A stretch of 64,000 bases of DNA from Bacteroidaceae bacterium. Its GTDB lineage: Bacteria > Bacteroidota > Bacteroidia > Bacteroidales > Bacteroidaceae. Positions 1 through 8,636 of the stretch are shown piece by piece. The stretch covers positions 25,357-89,356 of the forward strand of contig JAGCPB010000064.1 of NCBI GenBank assembly GCA_017642425.1, written 5' to 3'. A program made the translations under genes and the position numbers. The notes under the pieces were generated by a model. The model was not told the DNA's origin. It ran no database searches and saw only the letters and a list, made by a program, of their open reading frames with translations. How positions within the stretch are numbered: position 1 is the stretch's first letter; the number at the start of each line of letters is the position of its first letter.

Positions 1-960
1 ATTCATGAGCCGTTCCAGATTCTTCCAGCAGTTTGTTATCGTGAGCTCCTGTCTGTTTTCCGGGTAGACTGGTTTGTCACGTTTGTCATCACCCTTTTCC
101 AGCATATGCCTTATATCATCAGCGCTATAGTCAATACTGAAAGCCATGACGGTGAGTGCCAGCTGGAAAATAAATGTGACAAGAATCAGAATCAGTTTCT
201 GGATTGTTATTTCCTGCTGATAGTCAGGTGATGCCTCACGGAGCAGGACTACCACCACACCCAATGCGGTGAGTACGGATATTATTCTGGATTGACTTAC
301 GGACTTTCCATAGTTTGATGAAAAATATTCGTTGACCGTATCCTCATATTTGTACATGCACCAACAGCACCACAGCAGCACACCGGCCTCAAACCAGAAT
401 GTGACGGTCCTGGCCATATGATAACAGAGGTACTTCAGGACGCTGGACGGGATGTCATTCTCTGAAAGGAACTTACCGCCCAGAATCACGTTCTCATGTA
501 TATTGTACAGCGTATTATGGCTGGCGCCAAGATATATGGCCAGAAACATTGCGGTAATGGCGGCTATAGGTATGAAAACCATGTAATCCTTACGCGTAAT
601 ACCCCTTATGTTTGTCAGTTCCGTAGTAAACATATAGAACAGAGGCGCGTAAGCCATACTGGAAATTATATATACCGGCCAGGTCCATATCATATGACAT
701 TTGTCAGGGTTGAACAGCTGCGCATAAATCAGCATTCTCACACTCCACACAATCTGGATGGCAACTAGGAACCAATGGCTTTTGTTCTTGTCCTGTTTGA
801 ACAATGCGATTGAGAGCGCACAGATAAAACTGAAAACGCCCAACAGAGTATAAAGCAGATGTACCGGTATGTTGCTCATGTTCTTGTCGCCGCTTGGTTT
901 CGGTTCACGAAAGTAATCAAAATGCCACAAAGTATAGTCCGACAGGGTTGTTTTATTCAT
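1..960 (-). CDS. Membrane-anchored (7TM-type) regulator, probable AraC-family, partial
   Basis: Reading the minus strand from an ATG at 960 gives 320 uninterrupted codons that run off the left edge, so the C-terminus is missing. The visible part begins MNKTTLSDYTLWHFDYFREP. It then has about six to seven hydrophobic segments, including LLYTLLGVFSFICALSIAL, FIPIAAITAMFLAIYLGA and LILILVTFIFQLALTVMAF, followed by a charged linker ending ENRQELTITNCWKNLERLMN. This layout matches Bacteroidales regulators that carry a multi-pass membrane domain in front of a cytoplasmic AraC-type helix-turn-helix. The helix-turn-helix would lie outside the window, so the family call is inferred from architecture. 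The gene is divergent from the acyl-CoA ligase, with only 40 bp between start codons. It could instead be another membrane sensor. Confidence 0.6.
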   Translation of the reverse strand, partial: MNKTTLSDYTLWHFDYFREPKPSGDKNMSNIPVHLLYTLLGVFSFICALSIALFKQDKNKSHWFLVAIQIVWSVRMLIYAQLFNPDKCHMIWTWPVYIISSMAYAPLFYMFTTELTNIRGITRKDYMVFIPIAAITAMFLAIYLGASHNTLYNIHENVILGGKFLSENDIPSSVLKYLCYHMARTVTFWFEAGVLLWCCWCMYKYEDTVNEYFSSNYGKSVSQSRIISVLTALGVVVVLLREASPDYQQEITIQKLILILVTFIFQLALTVMAFSIDYSADDIRHMLEKGDDKRDKPVYPENRQELTITNCWKNLERLMN

Positions 961-977
961 AATATGTGATAAATTTG
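947..977 (+). promoter_or_regulatory. Bacteroidetes-type promoter for the acyl-CoA ligase
   Basis: A -7 box TAAATTTG lies at 970-977, with a GTTG at 947-950 as -33 element and 19 nt between them. Transcription would start near 984, about 17 nt before the ATG at 1001. Confidence 0.55.
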
Positions 978-1000
978 CACAATCAATTCAAGAAAAATCT

Positions 1001-2647
1001 ATGGAAAAATATCCTCATTATCTGGAACGGCTTCAGGCAGCCACAAGAAAATTCTGGGATAAGCCCGCGTTGAACAACATCGGAGGTGAGACATTCACAT
1101 ACTCCCAGATGGCACGTTCAATTGCCCGTTTCCACATAGTATTTGAATATGCCGGCATAAAGAAAGGTGACCACATTGCGCTATGTGCGCAGAACGGAGC
1201 CCGCTGGGGATTCGCCTATCTTGCTGTAAATACATACGGGACGGTCATTGTCCCTATTCTTGCGGACTTCAAGCCCGACAGCGTGATGGGTCTTGTCAAC
1301 CACTCTGAAAGCATTATCCTGTTTACTGATGCAGGACGTTGGGCAAAGATGGACAGCGCAAAGATGCCAAAGGTCCGCGCTGTCTTTGACGTCAATGAAC
1401 TCAAGTTGATGTACTGCACTGATGAAAAGGTACAATACGCTTTTGAGCATCTGGATGAGCTGTTTGAAAAGAAATATCCCAATGGCTTTGGTCCTGACGA
1501 TGTCGTGTTCCCCACAGATAACTGGGACGATCTTTCAACCATCAACTATACATCCGGCTCAACAGGTGACCCTAAGGGTGTTATGCTTACCTACCGCAAC
1601 TTTTCATCTATTGTGGATTACAGTCAGCGCCATGTGCCGGCTGGCGATAAGATGGTATCCATGCTGCCTATGGCTCACATGTACGGACTTGTCATAGAAT
1701 TCCTTTATCCGTTAAGCAACGGAACATCCATTTACTGGCTTGGTGCCGCCCCCACTCCCGCAGCACTCATGAAAGCCTTTGCCGATGTCAAGCCCTACCT
1801 TCTCATTACCGTTCCATTGGTAATGGAAAAGATATACAAGTCCAAGATCAAACCTATGATTGACAAGCCGGCTATTAAGTTTGCACTTAAAGTACCTGGG
1901 CTTAACTCCATCATTTATAAGAAGATAAAAGACGGACTGATTGCGGCGTTCGGCGGTAACTGTGAGGAGTTTATCATGGGTGGAGCAGCCCTTAATCCTG
2001 AGGTGGAGCGCATTTTCAGGAAGATAAAGTTCCCGTATCTGGTGGGTTACGGAATGACCGAGGCCTGCCCTCTTCTGGCTTATGAGCATTGGACCAAATA
2101 TGTACCCGGTTCATGCGGCAAGCCGGTCGATGTAGCCCAGGTACGTATCGATTCTGATGATCCCCAGCATACTGTAGGTGAAATCCAGGCACGTGGTGAA
2201 AACATCACCATCGGATACTATAATAATCCAGAAGCAACAGCCAATGCATTCACAGATGACGGCTGGCTCAAGACCGGTGACCTTGGCATAATGGATGCAG
2301 ATGGTAACATATTCATCCGCGGACGCTCCAAAAACATGATTCTGGGTCCTTCGGGACAGAATATCTATCCCGAGGAGATAGAGGCTGTAGTCAACAATCA
2401 GGATTTTGTGGTGGAGTCTGTAGTGGTTGACCGTGGCGGCAAACTGGTTGCCCTGGTATATCTCGATGAACAGGCAATAGCAAAGGCTCTACTTGATCCC
2501 GAGGCTAAGGATGCCATTCCGGAGAACATACGTCTTACCTCCAACCGTGTCCTTCCTGTATATAGCCAGCTGGCAAAGGTTGAAATCCGGGCCGTTCCGT
2601 TTGAGAAGACTCCAAAAATGTCAATTCGCCGTTTCCTTTATAAATAA
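1001..2647 (+). CDS. AMP-binding long-chain acyl-CoA ligase
   Basis: This 548-residue protein is an ANL-superfamily adenylate-forming enzyme. It most likely activates fatty acids with ATP and CoA to give acyl-CoA. The P-loop motif YTSGSTGDPKGVML is at about residues 183-196. GYGMTEACP, at about 346, is the conserved adenine/acyl-binding segment. WLKTGDLG, near 421, and a C-terminal GRSKNMILGPSGQNIYPEEIE segment form the hinge and swinging lid. Length is typical for the long-chain (FadD15-like) branch. There is no signal peptide, so it is cytoplasmic. It has its own promoter and is divergent from the membrane regulator. Substrate chain length cannot be read from the sequence, and O-succinylbenzoate or other acyl substrates are less likely. 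Confidence 0.85.
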   Translation: MEKYPHYLERLQAATRKFWDKPALNNIGGETFTYSQMARSIARFHIVFEYAGIKKGDHIALCAQNGARWGFAYLAVNTYGTVIVPILADFKPDSVMGLVNHSESIILFTDAGRWAKMDSAKMPKVRAVFDVNELKLMYCTDEKVQYAFEHLDELFEKKYPNGFGPDDVVFPTDNWDDLSTINYTSGSTGDPKGVMLTYRNFSSIVDYSQRHVPAGDKMVSMLPMAHMYGLVIEFLYPLSNGTSIYWLGAAPTPAALMKAFADVKPYLLITVPLVMEKIYKSKIKPMIDKPAIKFALKVPGLNSIIYKKIKDGLIAAFGGNCEEFIMGGAALNPEVERIFRKIKFPYLVGYGMTEACPLLAYEHWTKYVPGSCGKPVDVAQVRIDSDDPQHTVGEIQARGENITIGYYNNPEATANAFTDDGWLKTGDLGIMDADGNIFIRGRSKNMILGPSGQNIYPEEIEAVVNNQDFVVESVVVDRGGKLVALVYLDEQAIAKALLDPEAKDAIPENIRLTSNRVLPVYSQLAKVEIRAVPFEKTPKMSIRRFLYK

Positions 2648-2672
2648 AGGCACATTATTTAAAATAAATGCT

Positions 2673-2680
2673 TAATTTTG
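2673..2680 (+). promoter_or_regulatory. -7 box TAATTTTG upstream of the GH10 xylanase
   Basis: TAATTTTG matches the Bacteroidetes -7 consensus TAnnTTTG and lies 53 nt before the xylanase ATG. No clear -33 TTTG is visible at the proper distance. The xylanase is therefore probably transcribed separately from the acyl-CoA ligase that ends at 2647. Confidence 0.45.
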
Positions 2681-2733
2681 AGGCGCAAAAAACGAAACAA
2701 CAATTATTAATCACATCTATAGATCATTAATTA

Positions 2734-4125
2734 ATGAAAAGAATTTCAACAATTGCTCTCGTTGCAACTATAGCACTGATGAGCGCATGCGGCCCCAAGG
2801 ATCCGGGCTTGAAGGATGCCTACAAGAATTATTTCAAGATTGGTGTAGCCGTTACCCCGCGTAACGTAACTGATTCACTTCAGGCATCAATCATCCTCAA
2901 GGAGTTCAACAGCATTACCGCTGAGAACTGCATGAAACCGGGTGAGATTCACCCCCAGCCTGGTGTATGGAACTTTGCACAGGCCGATGCCATAGCAGAC
3001 TTCTGCCGCAAGAACGGTATCAAGATGCGTGGTCACTGCCTTGTATGGCACAGCCAGTTTGCCAACTGGATGTTCAACAAGTATGATGAGAACGGCAATC
3101 AGGTTGTCGAGCGTGACGAGAACGGCGATACCATTTGGGTAGAGCAGGCTGCTCGTGGCGGATTCGGCGGCTTTGGCGGCGGTTTCGGTGGATTCGGTGG
3201 CGGTGCTCCTCAGGGCGGCCAGCGTCCGCAGGGTGCTCCCCAGCAGGGTGGTCAGAGACAAGGCGGCCAGCGTCCGCAAGGTGCCCCCCAGGGTGCTCCT
3301 CAGGGCGGATTCGGCGGTTTCGGTGGCTTTGGCGGCGGTGCTCCTCAGGGTGGCCAGCGCGCACAGGGTCAGGCTGCTCCTCAGGTAACAAAGGTTCCCA
3401 AGTATGCTAAGGCTACCAAGGAAGAGTTCTATGATTCACTCCGTGCCCACATCCACACTGTAATCAACCGTTACAAGGACGTTGTATACTGCTGGGATGT
3501 TGTAAACGAGGCTATGAGCGATGCCAACAATCCCGATGCTCCCTACGAGCAGTCATTCCGTCAGTCAACAGCTTATCAGCTCTGCGGTGACGAGTTCATC
3601 CTCAAGGCTTTCCAGTTTGCTCACGAGGCCGATCCTAACGCAGGTCTATTCTACAACGACTACAGCGCTTGGACTCCCGCCAAGAGAACTTACATCTACA
3701 ACATGGTTAAGAAGCTCCAGAGCGAGGGTGCTCCTATTACCGGTATCGGTATGCAGGGTCACTACAACATCTATGATAACCCCACCATCGAGGACTTTGA
3801 GAAGGCTATCCAGATGTACCTTGAGCTGGTTGACGATATCCAGATCACTGAGTTTGACGTTCGTATCAACCACGAGGCCGGCGGTCAGCTTCAGTTCAGC
3901 CGCGGCGAGGGTCAGACTCTCACCGACTCTATCGCTCAGCTCCAGATGGCCAAGTACGATGAGCTCTTCAAGGTTCTGCGCAAGTACAAGAAGAACTTCT
4001 CATGCGTAACATTCTGGAACCTCGGCGACCGCGATTCATGGCTGGGTGCCAACAACTTCCCGCTGCTGTTCGACAGCCAGTATCAGCGCAAGGAGGTTTA
4101 CTACACAGTCCGTGACTTCAAGTAA
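2734..4125 (+). CDS. GH10 endo-1,4-beta-xylanase lipoprotein with a Gly/Gln/Pro-rich insertion
   Basis: The protein of 463 residues starts with a lipoprotein signal peptide (lipobox LMSAC, Cys at about 19), so it is membrane-anchored in the periplasm or on the surface. The GH10 fold is evident from GHCLVWHSQ (residues 100-108), WDVVNEA with acid/base Glu259, and ITEFDVR with nucleophile Glu373. A final FWNLGDRDSWLG segment completes the barrel. The catalytic domain is split after WHSQFANWMF by about 100 residues. Residues 142-217 of this insertion are almost only Gly, Phe, Gln, Pro, Ala and Arg. In several Bacteroidetes GH10 enzymes, carbohydrate-binding modules are inserted at this same place. 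The expected reaction is hydrolysis of internal beta-1,4-xylosidic bonds. The strong preference for gct, ggt, cgt and aag codons suggests high expression. Confidence 0.9.
   Translation: MKRISTIALVATIALMSACGPKDPGLKDAYKNYFKIGVAVTPRNVTDSLQASIILKEFNSITAENCMKPGEIHPQPGVWNFAQADAIADFCRKNGIKMRGHCLVWHSQFANWMFNKYDENGNQVVERDENGDTIWVEQAARGGFGGFGGGFGGFGGGAPQGGQRPQGAPQQGGQRQGGQRPQGAPQGAPQGGFGGFGGFGGGAPQGGQRAQGQAAPQVTKVPKYAKATKEEFYDSLRAHIHTVINRYKDVVYCWDVVNEAMSDANNPDAPYEQSFRQSTAYQLCGDEFILKAFQFAHEADPNAGLFYNDYSAWTPAKRTYIYNMVKKLQSEGAPITGIGMQGHYNIYDNPTIEDFEKAIQMYLELVDDIQITEFDVRINHEAGGQLQFSRGEGQTLTDSIAQLQMAKYDELFKVLRKYKKNFSCVTFWNLGDRDSWLGANNFPLLFDSQYQRKEVYYTVRDFK
3157..3384 (+). repeat. Low-complexity GGFGG / APQGGQRPQG coding repeat inside GH10
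   Basis: About 228 bp encode repeated GGFGGFGG blocks and APQGGQRPQG blocks. The order is FG block, APQGGQRPQG, APQQGGQRQGGQRPQG, APQGAPQG, a second FG block, then APQGGQRAQG. The second half partly duplicates the first at the DNA level (GGCGGTGCTCCTCAGGG recurs). Other frames on both strands stay open here only because the sequence is repetitive and GC-rich. Confidence 0.9.
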
Positions 4126-4150
4126 TAATCAGGACTGCTTAATATGCAAA

Positions 4151-4185
4151 AAAGAAGACCGCCAAACAGCGGTCTTCTTTTTTTT
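4151..4185 (+). terminator. Intrinsic terminator after GH10
   Basis: A perfect 12-bp stem AAAGAAGACCGC / GCGGTCTTCTTT with a 6-nt loop is followed by a run of T. It ends the xylanase transcript 25 nt after its stop codon. The 177 bp after it, up to the next gene's stop at 4363, shows nothing that I recognise. Confidence 0.85.
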
Positions 4186-4362
4186 GTGTGCTGAGCATGT
4201 GGCCTCTTCTTGGAAACTTATGAAAATATGATTGCTGTTTACGTGAATTATATTATATTTGCAACTGCAAACAAGGAGAGAGAAAAAGTAACCATTAAAC
4301 GGTTAACCTTTTCGGGAGCATGAGTAGCTGAGACAGCTGCTCATTCTTTTTGCCGCATGGCT

Positions 4363-5094
4363 TTATCTGGCCAAGATACCTGAGTCCAAGCCGCGTACGG
4401 TCTTGAATCTCATGTTGCCGCTGGGATCTATGATGATGGCTATTCCGGCCAGATAGTTGATCCATTTGCGGTTAACCCAATAATGAAGATCCACCTGCTT
4501 ATCGGATGCATAGATGGCCATCGGAGTCACCATATAATCATGTGACACAAGTACGTTGATACGTTTCATGCCTGGCAGATTTGCCTTGAGTGAATCCAGC
4601 CATTCCTTGCTGCGCTCCTCAAGATTGTAGAAACCCTCTTCACGGCCTCCCTCATATGCCCATTGCGACAGGGATTCCCAGTTATCCCAGCCATTGCGTT
4701 TTAATGCGGGAATATCTTTTCTGTACCAGTCTCCGTTAAGGATACCCCACTCTTCATGAATGAATTCATCTCCACGGCCTATTGCAATGTTCTCGCAGGT
4801 CTGCTTGGTACGGTCATAATCAGAGTGCGCATAGAATGCAGCCTCTCCGTTCCTGATCTTTTCACCAACCATGCGGGCCTGTGCCTTGCCGTTCTCTGTA
4901 AGCAGTCCGGCCTTTGAGTAATCCCGGCCGCGCTCTCCGTGACGGAGCAGGAATACTACCGTCTCATTGGCTTTTACCTCTGCAAATACATCGGCTATAT
5001 CATTGAAACCTATGTCGGTATAGGTGGGTTGAGCGTTCAGGCTCATTGCGCCGCACAAGAGTATTGCGGCTGTCATTAGCATTATCTTTTTCAT
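4363..5094 (-). CDS. Exported histidine phosphatase family protein
   Basis: This 243-residue protein has a signal peptide (cleavage likely after SLNA, residue 21), so it is periplasmic. The histidine-phosphatase signature LLRHGER gives Arg51 and the phospho-accepting His52. A later LVSHDYMV carries the second catalytic His. The region AHSDYDRTKQTCENIA is the usual substrate-pocket Arg segment. The family removes phosphate from small molecules or proteins through a phosphohistidine intermediate. The substrate here is unknown; phytase-like or sugar-phosphate activity is possible. It is a single gene, with a -7 box TAAGTTTG on its own strand at 5128-5121. Confidence 0.75.
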   Translation of the reverse strand: MKKIMLMTAAILLCGAMSLNAQPTYTDIGFNDIADVFAEVKANETVVFLLRHGERGRDYSKAGLLTENGKAQARMVGEKIRNGEAAFYAHSDYDRTKQTCENIAIGRGDEFIHEEWGILNGDWYRKDIPALKRNGWDNWESLSQWAYEGGREEGFYNLEERSKEWLDSLKANLPGMKRINVLVSHDYMVTPMAIYASDKQVDLHYWVNRKWINYLAGIAIIIDPSGNMRFKTVRGLDSGILAR

Positions 5095-5120
5095 TTCCTG
5101 TTAGTTTTGGTTTGACTATG

Positions 5121-5128
5121 CAAACTTA
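5121..5128 (-). promoter_or_regulatory. -7 box TAAGTTTG for the histidine phosphatase
   Basis: TAAGTTTG on the minus strand fits TAnnTTTG and lies 26 nt upstream of the ATG at 5094. No convincing -33 element was found. Confidence 0.4.
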
Positions 5129-5213
5129 CAAAAAAGTACGCATTAGGAACTATTGTGAACCATCACTATTGCGGAATCAATTTTAGTGTTTTTAATGAAA
5201 AAAGTGCGTTAAT

Positions 5214-5247
5214 TTTGGTCTATATCCGAAAAATAGAAGTATCTTTG
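5214..5247 (+). promoter_or_regulatory. Promoter of tRNA-Arg
   Basis: TATCTTTG at 5240-5247 is preceded by TTTG at 5214-5217, with 22 nt between. The following CACCGCT is the same as at the tRNA-Ser promoter near 58566. A second box, TAATTTTG at 5210-5217, overlaps the -33 element. Confidence 0.6.
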
Positions 5248-5279
5248 CACCGCTTTAAGGCTAACCAAGCCATAGTGTT

Positions 5280-5353
5280 GGTTCCGTAGCTTAACTGAAT
5301 AGAGCATCTGACTACGGATCAGAAGGTTCCGAGTTTGAATCTCGGCGGAATCA
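5280..5353 (+). tRNA. tRNA-Arg (anticodon ACG)
   Basis: The 74-nt sequence folds as a cloverleaf. The acceptor stem GGTTCCG / CGGAATC has one G-U pair and the discriminator base is A at 5353. The anticodon stem TCTGA / TCAGA encloses CTACGGA, giving anticodon ACG. The T arm contains GTTTGAATC. The 3' CCA is not encoded. Confidence 0.93.
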
Positions 5354-5361
5354 CAAAAGCA

Positions 5362-5394
5362 AAAATGCCCTGGATCTTTGATTCAGGGCATTTT
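5362..5394. terminator. Bidirectional terminator between tRNA-Arg and the trp operon
   Basis: The stem AAAATGCCCTG / CAGGGCATTTT (11 bp) has T runs on both strands. It can end the tRNA transcript on the plus strand and the convergent trp operon on the minus strand. A second hairpin, GAGATAAA / TTTATCTC, is at 5413-5437 just past the trpA stop but lacks a T run. Confidence 0.8.
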
Positions 5395-5444
5395 CGTTTC
5401 CATGCTCCTGCCGAGATAAAACCGAAGAATTTATCTCTGCGAAA

Positions 5445-6218
5445 TCACTTTCCTAAAGCTTCCATAAGAGCACCATATGCCCCCTCGGCATCCCCTACCT
5501 TCTCCATCAGCTGAACGAACTTGCTGCCAATGATGCATCCGGCGGCATTGGCCTGAGCGCTCTCAAGAGTCTGCCTGTTGCTTATGCCAAAGCCAATCAT
5601 ACGGGGATGCTTGAGCCCCATCCCGTTCACGTGGTTAAAATACTCCTGCTTGCGGCGGTCAAACTCTTTCTGGGCTCCGGTTGTGGCGGCAGAACTCACC
5701 ATATATATGAATCCGTCTGTGCTGTCATCGATAAAACGGATGCGCTCATCGCTGGTCTCAGGGGTTATGAGCATGATAATGCGCACATCGTACTTATCGG
5801 CTATGGGTTTGACTGTTTCCAGATAGTCCTTGAACGGCAGATCCGGAATGATTACGCCGTCTATTCCTGTCTGGCTGCACTTTTTAAAGAAAGCTTCATA
5901 GCCGTACTGATAAACGGGATTAAGGTATCCCATCAGCACCAGTGGCATCTTTACGTCCCTACGGATGTCGGATAACTGCTCAAACAGCAGTCTGAGCGTC
6001 ATTCCGTTACGCAGGGCCTTGGTGGCGGCGTCCTGGATTACAGGACCGTCGGCCATAGGGTCACTGAAGGGTATTCCAACCTCAATCATGTCAACTCCTT
6101 TCTGCTCAAGAGTGCGTATTATCTGCGCGGTGCTGTCCAGTGTGGGATGTCCGGCGCAGAAATAGATTGAAAGTATGCCTTGTTTCTTGCTGGCAAACAA
6201 ATTATTTATTCTGTTCAT
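5445..6218 (-). CDS. trpA: Tryptophan synthase alpha subunit
   Basis: The 257-residue subunit cleaves indole-3-glycerol phosphate to indole and glyceraldehyde 3-phosphate and channels indole to TrpB. The motif MIEVGIPFSDPMADGPVIQ holds both catalytic acids, Glu in IEVG and Asp in MADGP. The glycine-rich phosphate-binding stretch GFGISN and the final GCIIGSKFV are also present. It is the last gene of the trp operon and its start overlaps the end of trpF by 17 bp, which implies translational coupling. Confidence 0.97.
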   Translation of the reverse strand: MNRINNLFASKKQGILSIYFCAGHPTLDSTAQIIRTLEQKGVDMIEVGIPFSDPMADGPVIQDAATKALRNGMTLRLLFEQLSDIRRDVKMPLVLMGYLNPVYQYGYEAFFKKCSQTGIDGVIIPDLPFKDYLETVKPIADKYDVRIIMLITPETSDERIRFIDDSTDGFIYMVSSAATTGAQKEFDRRKQEYFNHVNGMGLKHPRMIGFGISNRQTLESAQANAAGCIIGSKFVQLMEKVGDAEGAYGALMEALGK

Positions 6219-6831
6219 ATCTTCTTATATTATTGATAAATAGACTCAGTTTGTTAATCTCTTTAAGGGCTGGCTCTGTCTCAAACCGGCTGTTAAGGTC
6301 AATGCCGCGGAACTGCTTATGACGTATGCCAAATATCTTCTGTTCCATTCCGGGGCCGATACCTCCGGCCAGCAGGAACGGCTTGCTGCCCTTATAGCTG
6401 TCCAGCAGGCTCCAGTCAAACTCCCGGCCGCTGCCGCCCCACCCGCTGCATTTGGTGTCAAACAGAAACATATCAACGGCAGCTTCCTGTTCATACTCGC
6501 TGCACTGTCCAAAATCCTGCGCTGATTCAATAGAAATGGCTTTTATTACAGGTAATCCGGTAATTAGACGGATAGTGCGGCAGAATTCTGCCGTTTCATT
6601 GCCGTGAAGCTGAATACGGTTAAGACCATACTCTGCTGCTTTTACCTGAACATATTCCGGTTCAGGATTGACAAAAACCCCCACTCTGCACATATCAGGC
6701 AGATAATCCGGCTTACAGCTTACATAGCGCTTGCTTCCCGCCCAGAACATGAATCCCATCATATCAGAATGCAGAGCCTCTACATCACGGATATTACGGC
6801 TGTCACGCATTCCGCATACCTTGATAATCAT
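6202..6831 (-). CDS. trpF: Phosphoribosylanthranilate isomerase
   Basis: This 209-residue TIM-barrel enzyme isomerises N-(5-phosphoribosyl)anthranilate to the carboxyphenylamino-deoxyribulose phosphate. The catalytic Cys is in KVCGMRD at the N-terminus. FLLAGGIGPG near the C-terminus is the phosphate-binding loop, and GIDLNSRFET is the usual family ending. The start overlaps the trpC stop by 4 bp (ATGA). Confidence 0.96.
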   Translation of the reverse strand: MIIKVCGMRDSRNIRDVEALHSDMMGFMFWAGSKRYVSCKPDYLPDMCRVGVFVNPEPEYVQVKAAEYGLNRIQLHGNETAEFCRTIRLITGLPVIKAISIESAQDFGQCSEYEQEAAVDMFLFDTKCSGWGGSGREFDWSLLDSYKGSKPFLLAGGIGPGMEQKIFGIRHKQFRGIDLNSRFETEPALKEINKLSLFINNIRRYEQNK

Positions 6832-7619
6832 ATGGCTTCAATGAATTGTTTAAGGGCCAGCCCCGGGTCCGGTTCTTTCATAAAACACTCACCCATAAGG
6901 AATCCGCGGAATCCTGCCTCACGCAAATGGCGTACAGTTTCCGGGTTACTTATGCCGCTTTCGCTCACTTTAACGGCCTCTGTTGCCATTTTCTCTGCCA
7001 GACGGAATGAATTGGCCACATCGGTATGGAAAGTACCCAGATTGCGGTTGTTTATGCCGGCCATATCAGGGTTGCACTCCAGATAGTCAAGTTCAGCCTC
7101 AGAATGCATCTCAAGCAGCACCTCAAGCTTAAGTTCATGAGCTGTACGGGTAAGTGTGCGGCAATCCTCCTTTCTTAGGTCTGCGGCAATGAGCAAGACT
7201 GCATCGGCGCCCACTGAGCGCGCCTCAAACAGCTGATACTCATCAATAATGAACTCCTTGCGCAGAATAGGAATATTGACACATTCCCGCACCTGCATAA
7301 CAAACTCCAGCCTGCCGCCAAAATACTTGCTGTCTGTAAGTATACTCAGGGCCGATGCCCCCGCCGCCGCATACTTGGGTACTACGTCTGCGGGCTGAGC
7401 GTCCTCATGGATCCAACCTTTCGACGGGCTCTTGCGCTTAAACTCCGCAATGATGCCGTAAGGGCTGGCTGCCAGTGAGCGGCTCATGCTGCGGGTATTG
7501 ACTCCATCGGCCATAATACGTTCTACCCGGGCGTAGAGGTCACGGGGTGATACACGCTGTTTCTGCTGCTCCACCTCAACCCTCTTGAAGGCCACTATTT
7601 CCTGCAGTATGTCTTGCAT
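6828..7619 (-). CDS. trpC: Indole-3-glycerol-phosphate synthase
   Basis: The 263-residue enzyme closes the indole ring. FKRKSPSKGWI (catalytic Lys and substrate Ser), ILRKEFIIDEYQ, GINNRNLGTF and SESGISNPE are all conserved in order along a TIM barrel. It is a stand-alone protein, not fused to TrpF. It overlaps trpD by one base (TAATG) and trpF by four bases. Confidence 0.97.
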   Translation of the reverse strand: MQDILQEIVAFKRVEVEQQKQRVSPRDLYARVERIMADGVNTRSMSRSLAASPYGIIAEFKRKSPSKGWIHEDAQPADVVPKYAAAGASALSILTDSKYFGGRLEFVMQVRECVNIPILRKEFIIDEYQLFEARSVGADAVLLIAADLRKEDCRTLTRTAHELKLEVLLEMHSEAELDYLECNPDMAGINNRNLGTFHTDVANSFRLAEKMATEAVKVSESGISNPETVRHLREAGFRGFLMGECFMKEPDPGLALKQFIEAI

Positions 7620-8629
7620 TACTGATTGATTTCTACAAATTTACGGAATGCTGCCAGAGCGCGGCCGCTGTCCAGTGACTCACGTGCGGCAGCCACACTG
7701 TCCTCAACGCTTATGTTGCGGTCCAAGATACCAATACCGCACGCTGCGTTGGCTATTATTACGTTCTTCTGGGCTTGGGTTGCCTTGCCTTCCAGCACGT
7801 TGTCAAAAATGGCTTTGGCTTCACTTATGGTGTTTCCGCCGTAGATATCGGACGGCATTACATAATCCAGCCCCATATCTTTTGGAGTATACACCTTCTC
7901 GTAGAAGTTGGTTACCACCTTGAATCCGCTGGTGAGCGATATCTCGTCATATCCGTCATAGCTGGTAATGACGCCAAAGTTGTCACCTATACGCTGATGT
8001 ATGTTCACGTAGAGACGCAGCTGAGCCTGTGTGGCGGTTCCGTGCAGAGAATTCTTGGGGTGACAGGGATTTACAAGCGGTCCCAGCAGGTTGAAACATG
8101 TGGGAATGGCCAGAGCCTTGCGGGTGGGTCCTACAGACTTCATGCCGTAGGCAAAAAGCGGTGCATGGAAGTAACATACACCTGACTCGTCAAGCGAACG
8201 GCGAAGTTTGTCTATATCATCGGTAAAGTTCACACCGTGCTCCTGCAGTACGTTGCTGGCGCCGCTTACGCTGCTGCTGCCACCGTTTCCGTGCTTGGTT
8301 ACCTTGTATCCGGCTCCTGCAATAACGAATGCCGAGCAGGTACTGATGTTGAAGGTGTTCTTGCCATCACCGCCTGTACCAACAATGTCCAGGGTGTTTT
8401 CTGAGTCAAAATCCACACGTTTTCCAGTCTCCAGCAGTCCCTGGCGCAAGCCAAGCAGTTCATCCACAGTGACGCCGCGGGTTTGGATAGCCATCATAAG
8501 GGCGGCTATCTGCTGGTCATTGTACTTGCCGTCAATAATGTTCAGCATAATGCTGTGTGTCTCATCCTGTGTCAGTGTGGCACCGTCAATGAGTTTCAAA
8601 AGATACTGTTTCATATTAGCAATGTTCAT
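7619..8629 (-). CDS. trpD: Anthranilate phosphoribosyltransferase
   Basis: The 336-residue protein transfers phosphoribose from PRPP to anthranilate. The PRPP motif is VGTGGDGKNTFNIST. KHGNGGSSSVSG and ANVLQEHGV follow, and AIPTCFNLLGPLVNP is the anthranilate site. Two in-frame ATGs are possible, MNIANMKQ at 8629 and MKQYLLK at 8614. The first lies 7 nt after trpG and is taken here. It is separate from TrpG, unlike the enterobacterial fusion. Confidence 0.96.
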   Translation of the reverse strand: MNIANMKQYLLKLIDGATLTQDETHSIMLNIIDGKYNDQQIAALMMAIQTRGVTVDELLGLRQGLLETGKRVDFDSENTLDIVGTGGDGKNTFNISTCSAFVIAGAGYKVTKHGNGGSSSVSGASNVLQEHGVNFTDDIDKLRRSLDESGVCYFHAPLFAYGMKSVGPTRKALAIPTCFNLLGPLVNPCHPKNSLHGTATQAQLRLYVNIHQRIGDNFGVITSYDGYDEISLTSGFKVVTNFYEKVYTPKDMGLDYVMPSDIYGGNTISEAKAIFDNVLEGKATQAQKNVIIANAACGIGILDRNISVEDSVAAARESLDSGRALAAFRKFVEINQ

Positions 8630-8636
8630 TGATTAA

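Noticed and set aside
3074-3410. Several open frames on both strands around the xylanase repeat
   Set aside because: The repeat is GC-rich and periodic, so stop codons are missing in every frame; only the GH10 frame continues into conserved sequence.
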